Source: Homalodisca vitripennis (lineage: Eukaryota; Arthropoda; Insecta; Hemiptera; Cicadellidae). From it: a DNA stretch of 64,000 nt. Location of the stretch: assembly GCF_021130785.1 (NCBI RefSeq), contig NC_060213.1, positions 69,181,501 through 69,245,500 of the forward strand, written 5' to 3'. Position 1 is the first letter of the stretch, and every line of letters begins with the position of its first letter. The position numbers were made by a program, and so were the translations under genes. A model generated the notes under the pieces. It was not told the DNA's origin and searched no databases. It saw only the letters and a list, made by a program, of their open reading frames with translations. Of this stretch, positions 60,034 through 64,000 are shown in pieces.

Positions 60034-60330
60034 AAAACTCTCGATAGATTTCTGGTACTAAAAATGTATGAGAGTATACCACTGATTGGTAACTCTCCGT
60101 GGTTACATCACTTATAGTACTAAAATACCAGTGCATATCTCTGTCTAGCAACTCTCAGTAGACTACACTGTTTCTAGTACTAAAGCTATCAGAGTATATC
60201 ACTGTCACTCATAACTCTCGGTGATTACACCCCGTACAGTATTAAAATAAAGCGCGTATATCTCTTTCTTGAAACTATCATTGGATTACACCAATTACAG
60301 TACTAATCTACAAAGCTATCAAAATAATTA
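60034..60330. repeat. 60-bp tandem repeat, about five copies
   Basis: Units start with 'aactctc' or 'aactatc' at 60034, 60091, 60150, 60213 and 60273 (periods 57 to 63). Each carries a 'ttacaccac..acagtacta' block and an 'agtatatctctg' block. Divergence between units is substantial, so the array is old. Confidence 0.85.
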
Positions 60331-60384
60331 TAGTTATGTCATAAAGTATAACTATAAATATATAAATATTTATGTATATATATA

Positions 60385-60410
60385 TGTGTGTGTGTGTGTG
60401 TCTGTGTGTG
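60385..60410. repeat. (GT)n microsatellite
   Basis: Short TG run with one interruption, following an (AT) run at 60376-60384. Confidence 0.85.
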
Positions 60411-62514
60411 TATTTGTTTTGTAAAAAAGATACCAAAAGAGAGCAAAATTCTGGAATAGTTAAAAAGTATTCGGGATGGTTATCTCACAGTTTTATAGTT
60501 CTTTTTTATATTTACAGTTTGGCCCGTTACGCCGAGTGGTACGTTGAGCACGCTTGTATGGTAACCTGAACATGCGAGCAGGGCTACACTATTTGCGACA
60601 TAATAAAGCGGCGTCTTAGGTGAAAGAGTTCCTTTTCTTTAGAAGTATTTTAATTAGTATATATATTAATCCACGAATTATTACAATACATTATGATACA
60701 TTTGAGCCGACCATCACGAATACTCTTTAAGTATACCCGAATGTTGCTGTCTTTTTGTACCTTTTTATTCAGCAAAATAATTTTGTACCAATTAGGTTTA
60801 AAATATATTGAACATTTAAAAAGCGGCTCATATTTTTACATATAAAAACACAACTACAGTTTGTTTTCTCAAAGAAGATCCCTGACGTAGCCAGGTCCAG
60901 TCTACCTCTCATACACGCTAATCATATCATTCCAAACGTCTACACCAGATAGACACATAAATATGTAAATTTGGTCTCAGACCATCCAATCATAAGGCAG
61001 AATTAATTAATTGTCAAATGTTCTAAAAATTGTTATCAATTACCGTTGTTGACTTTCAAACCCGTCTTTCTGTACTATTACCCACCTTCGGGAATCCTTT
61101 CTTAAGAAATAACATTTTTAATAATAATTTATAATCTAAAGTAATTTTGTGCATTCTTTCTACCATAATTATTTGTGAAATAAATTTATACATGTATGAA
61201 CCAAATGCTACAGATACTGCAATACAAAGAATATTAATAATTCATTTTTCATATCGTTTAGTGCATAGTGAAACACGATTATGTGATATATGTACGCTTA
61301 AAGAAAAAACAACATTTGTCTATACACAATTTACTTCTTCAATCGTTGAAAAAAATATTTATTTTAAACCTGTCTAATTTTAAACACACACAAATAATTT
61401 TTAGTATAAAATTATACAAAATAATATTTTATACGGCTTAACAGTCGCAAATGTGTAAGATTAAAAAAATGTTTGTAATAAAAATATTTTCAGAAGAATA
61501 TTAGTTTGTATATTCTTGCATAAAATTGTAATTAGTTATAAACGTAATATACCATTCTGTAAATTAATCACTAAAATAGTTTCATATAAATCTTTTCTTG
61601 AGGGTTTAACAATATGGCTCACTAGGTACATGAAAAAATGTTGCTAAATCATCTTTATTAAATACGAATAACTTATTTGTGGTTAGCGTTCTTGGATCGG
61701 TAGATTGGTGTTCGCTGTAGGCTAGTTACTAGATGCTAGAATGGTTCTAGAAACTATTAGTAAGAGAAACAGTGAATTTATAGAGATAGTTTAAATATTT
61801 TGACGTTTATAATGGTGGCTATAATTCATTCAAAATTACACACATAAACTGATATAATTCATAGCCTGGATTAGAAAATAGTACATATAATAAACAAACA
61901 CAGATTGGGATACAATAACATGTACTTTGCTGTATCATGTATCAATTTTACGTATGGATGGACAGCTGTCATAACTTATGTATTGAAATGAGTTAGTATT
62001 ATTGATTTTGATTTTAGTTTTAAATTTTCAACAACAGTTAACTTATTTGTATTAAAAAACAATAAGTTTATAAAACTGTACTGTTTTGAATCCAGCCTTA
62101 CTTACTAAGGAAAATGTTCCGCCTTCTCAGTATGTCGAGTTATAATGTAGGAAGGGCATATTACCACGATGAAATGAATTACTAAATTACTTTTTAACTG
62201 CCACTTGTTTTCTACTGTTGTATAGACCATCTGAAGGAAGTCTCCTCTAAATCATAATTTATTTCAAATTTACTTCGCAACTAAGTAAATCTGAGTATCA
62301 ATGGTGAATAAAAACAGTAGATATCTGTCCCATATTGTTGAAGTGCAAAATATCAGTTGTTTATCAAAGGTATCAATCACTGTTAGTATGATCTGAGAAT
62401 AGTGTAGTGTGTTTAAGCTACGGAATTCTGATTGTATATACAAACTCCCCATCTTTTATATATTGTATATGCATTTCAGCTTACGACCTTATATTTATAA
62501 TTTTACAGGGCAGA
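60411..62514. other. AT-rich noncoding DNA
   Basis: A small GC-richer patch at 60520-60615 was checked for a tRNA and none was supported. Otherwise featureless. Confidence 0.45.
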
Positions 62515-62690
62515 AGTACGCCAGACCATGTATTGCATAACACAACTTGCTAACAATAAAATTAGGTCATGTGCTATCACTGAAATCGATTTCAAAGTTC
62601 AAGGCCATATTCGACTTGTTCTCATGATGTCCTTAGTACGTAAGGACATACGGAGTGAAGAGAAATGTTCCTTATCCTTCTGAGTGATAG
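62515..62690 (+). repeat. Family X dispersed repeat, copy 10
   Basis: It opens 'cgccagaccatgtattgcat' like copy 1, then 'gctatcactgaaatc', 'aaggccatattcgacttgtt' and 'aggacatacggagtgaagag', matching copies 1 and 5 block by block. It is diverged and lacks the terminal block. Confidence 0.45.
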
Positions 62691-64000
62691 GATTCCTAAT
62701 GTAAATCTGTAGTACCTCACAATGGAGGGATCAATCGATTATGGCGCCTGCATTTAGCAAATAAATTACGTCAAAGTGGTGTGCGCTTCATGTTTATGAC
62801 TTTCATAAAATTTTCATTGTTTCAGAAACTTTTAATTTAAACTTTATTATAGATATATAAACTTTTGTATCGCAGGAGGGAAAAAATTTAAACCACTACA
62901 CAAAGAAGTAAATTTTTCTAAATATTTTTAAATAAGCACTACCAGAATATGCTTAAATGTCAATATTCCATGGTGCCGCCAAAAAAACATTACATTTTAA
63001 ACAAGTAAAATGAATATACTCATTATTTACTTTAATGATCAGTGGAAAATTGGACGATTAATATATTGACGAAATAGTCATTAAATAATCGTAATTAAGC
63101 TATTGGGAGTGAGTAATAACTGAAGCAACATTAATGTACGAAAGATTGAGAAGAACTCATCACAAAACAAACGCTTTGTAACAGAGAGAACATCTTTATC
63201 CCAAACGTGTGTTATTGACAACGTGAGGTAAAACATCTGTATTTACTTCAATTCTGTCATATTGACTCTTTACAAGAGGAACAGAAACATTTTATAGTTT
63301 GTTATAACGTATCTGTACAATGGGCAACTTGTTTTATTGTTGCTTTATCATTCTGTCAGGTATTGAAAGCAGATATTTTTTACCCTATTGAAAAACGAGC
63401 TTTTGCATTAATTTTATAGTAAATTAAAAAGTGACTAAAATCCAAATATACCATTCTACCAGTAATTAGCAACGTTGATATTTTTTATTTTTGGTATATA
63501 CATATATTTATTTACTTAGTTCTTTAGTTTTATTTGTAGTCGTATTTCATCTAAACACGATCCAATGGCTTGAAACAAACTATGTTTGTGCAGTCTGTAG
63601 ACATTTACATACCATTTAAATATTTAGTACTTTTAAACAGCTTCATGGCAAAGGAAAGCAAAAAAGCTATTTAGCCCACAAAGTGACACTAGTGCTATTT
63701 AATTTAGAAATCCGTAGTAGAATTCTTTATAAGGATGCAATATATTTTTGATCAATATTCGAAATTATATAAAGGAAAGAAACACTGAAAAACAGAATTA
63801 AAGAAAAATTAGTTTTACATATTTACACCCATGTTTGAAGAAGCTTCTTTCAATGTGAATCCTGGCATTAGCTTCGTTGTTTGTCAAACAAGCTCGACAA
63901 ATTCCTGTAAGCTACCCACTAGCTTTAGGTGGCATACACGAGTTTACGAAAATATTTGTTTAACAAAAAGATACGAGTAACATATGAAGTATATTATATA
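62691..64000. other. AT-rich noncoding DNA to the right edge
   Basis: No gene, repeat or RNA feature could be supported. Confidence 0.5.

Noticed and set aside
60520..60615. tRNA or tRNA-derived SINE
   Set aside because: A box-A-like 'acgccgagtggt' is present, but no box B and no cloverleaf could be drawn.

Overview
The window is nuclear DNA from an arthropod, most likely an insect. It is AT-rich throughout, has long (AT)n microsatellites, and has no bacterial gene layout. Almost every open frame is short and bounded by chance stops. The recognisable coding material belongs to arthropod-type retroelements: an R1-clade LINE, Jockey/CR1-type LINEs, an RNase-H-bearing LINE remnant and Penelope-like elements. 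The species cannot be named from sequence alone. No complete cellular gene is visible. Most of the window is intergenic or intronic DNA, with one plausible internal exon near the left edge (236-323) and a few weaker exon-like stretches (3801-4028 minus, 19562-19816 plus, 37250-37516 plus, 43893-44115 minus).

Layout. The left edge (1-67) is a GC-rich segment ending in CTAGT, like the 3' end of a Helitron-type repeat. A 130-bp tandem duplication lies at 2129-2425, and a decayed RNase-H LINE tail at 5261-5455. A MITE-like repeat with 'CAGGGTG' ends is at 8685-9055, and a Penelope-type tail on the minus strand at 10840-11255. A broken Jockey/CR1-like LINE occupies 12560-14523. A 50-bp minisatellite of about 20 copies lies at 15590-16640. 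The most coherent block is a nearly full-length R1-clade LINE (20321-25643) with 5' UTR, zinc-knuckle ORF1, endonuclease/RT ORF2, GC-rich 3' UTR, an A tract and imperfect flanking target duplications. Its reading frames are broken mainly by indels.

The right half is mostly featureless AT-rich DNA with scattered remnants. A zinc-finger/GIY-YIG Penelope-like element lies at 29930-31020 (minus), next to an (AT)n tract. A degenerate tandem of about 117-136 bp is followed by (AT)n at 34249-34637. There is a second, very decayed Jockey-like RT fragment (50560-51090) and a second Penelope-like 3' end (51744-52640, minus) facing a plus-strand tail (52835-52990). A 60-bp tandem lies at 60034-60330.

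Two dispersed patterns cut across the window. One is an interspersed repeat of about 200 bp (called family X here), with ten recognisable copies in both orientations, marked by a 'GGTCAATTCGTTTT..GAAATGTC' block and an 'ACGCTCAGCCAAA' block. The other is a short structured motif, CTGA(Y)GA-A-[stem]-(C)GAAAC, found at eight or nine places, several of them in the tails of Penelope-like sequences. It resembles the core of a hammerhead ribozyme. These elements do not form a pathway; they are independent layers of mobile-element insertion and decay. The abundance of single-base homopolymer differences suggests that some of the broken frames may be residual long-read indels.
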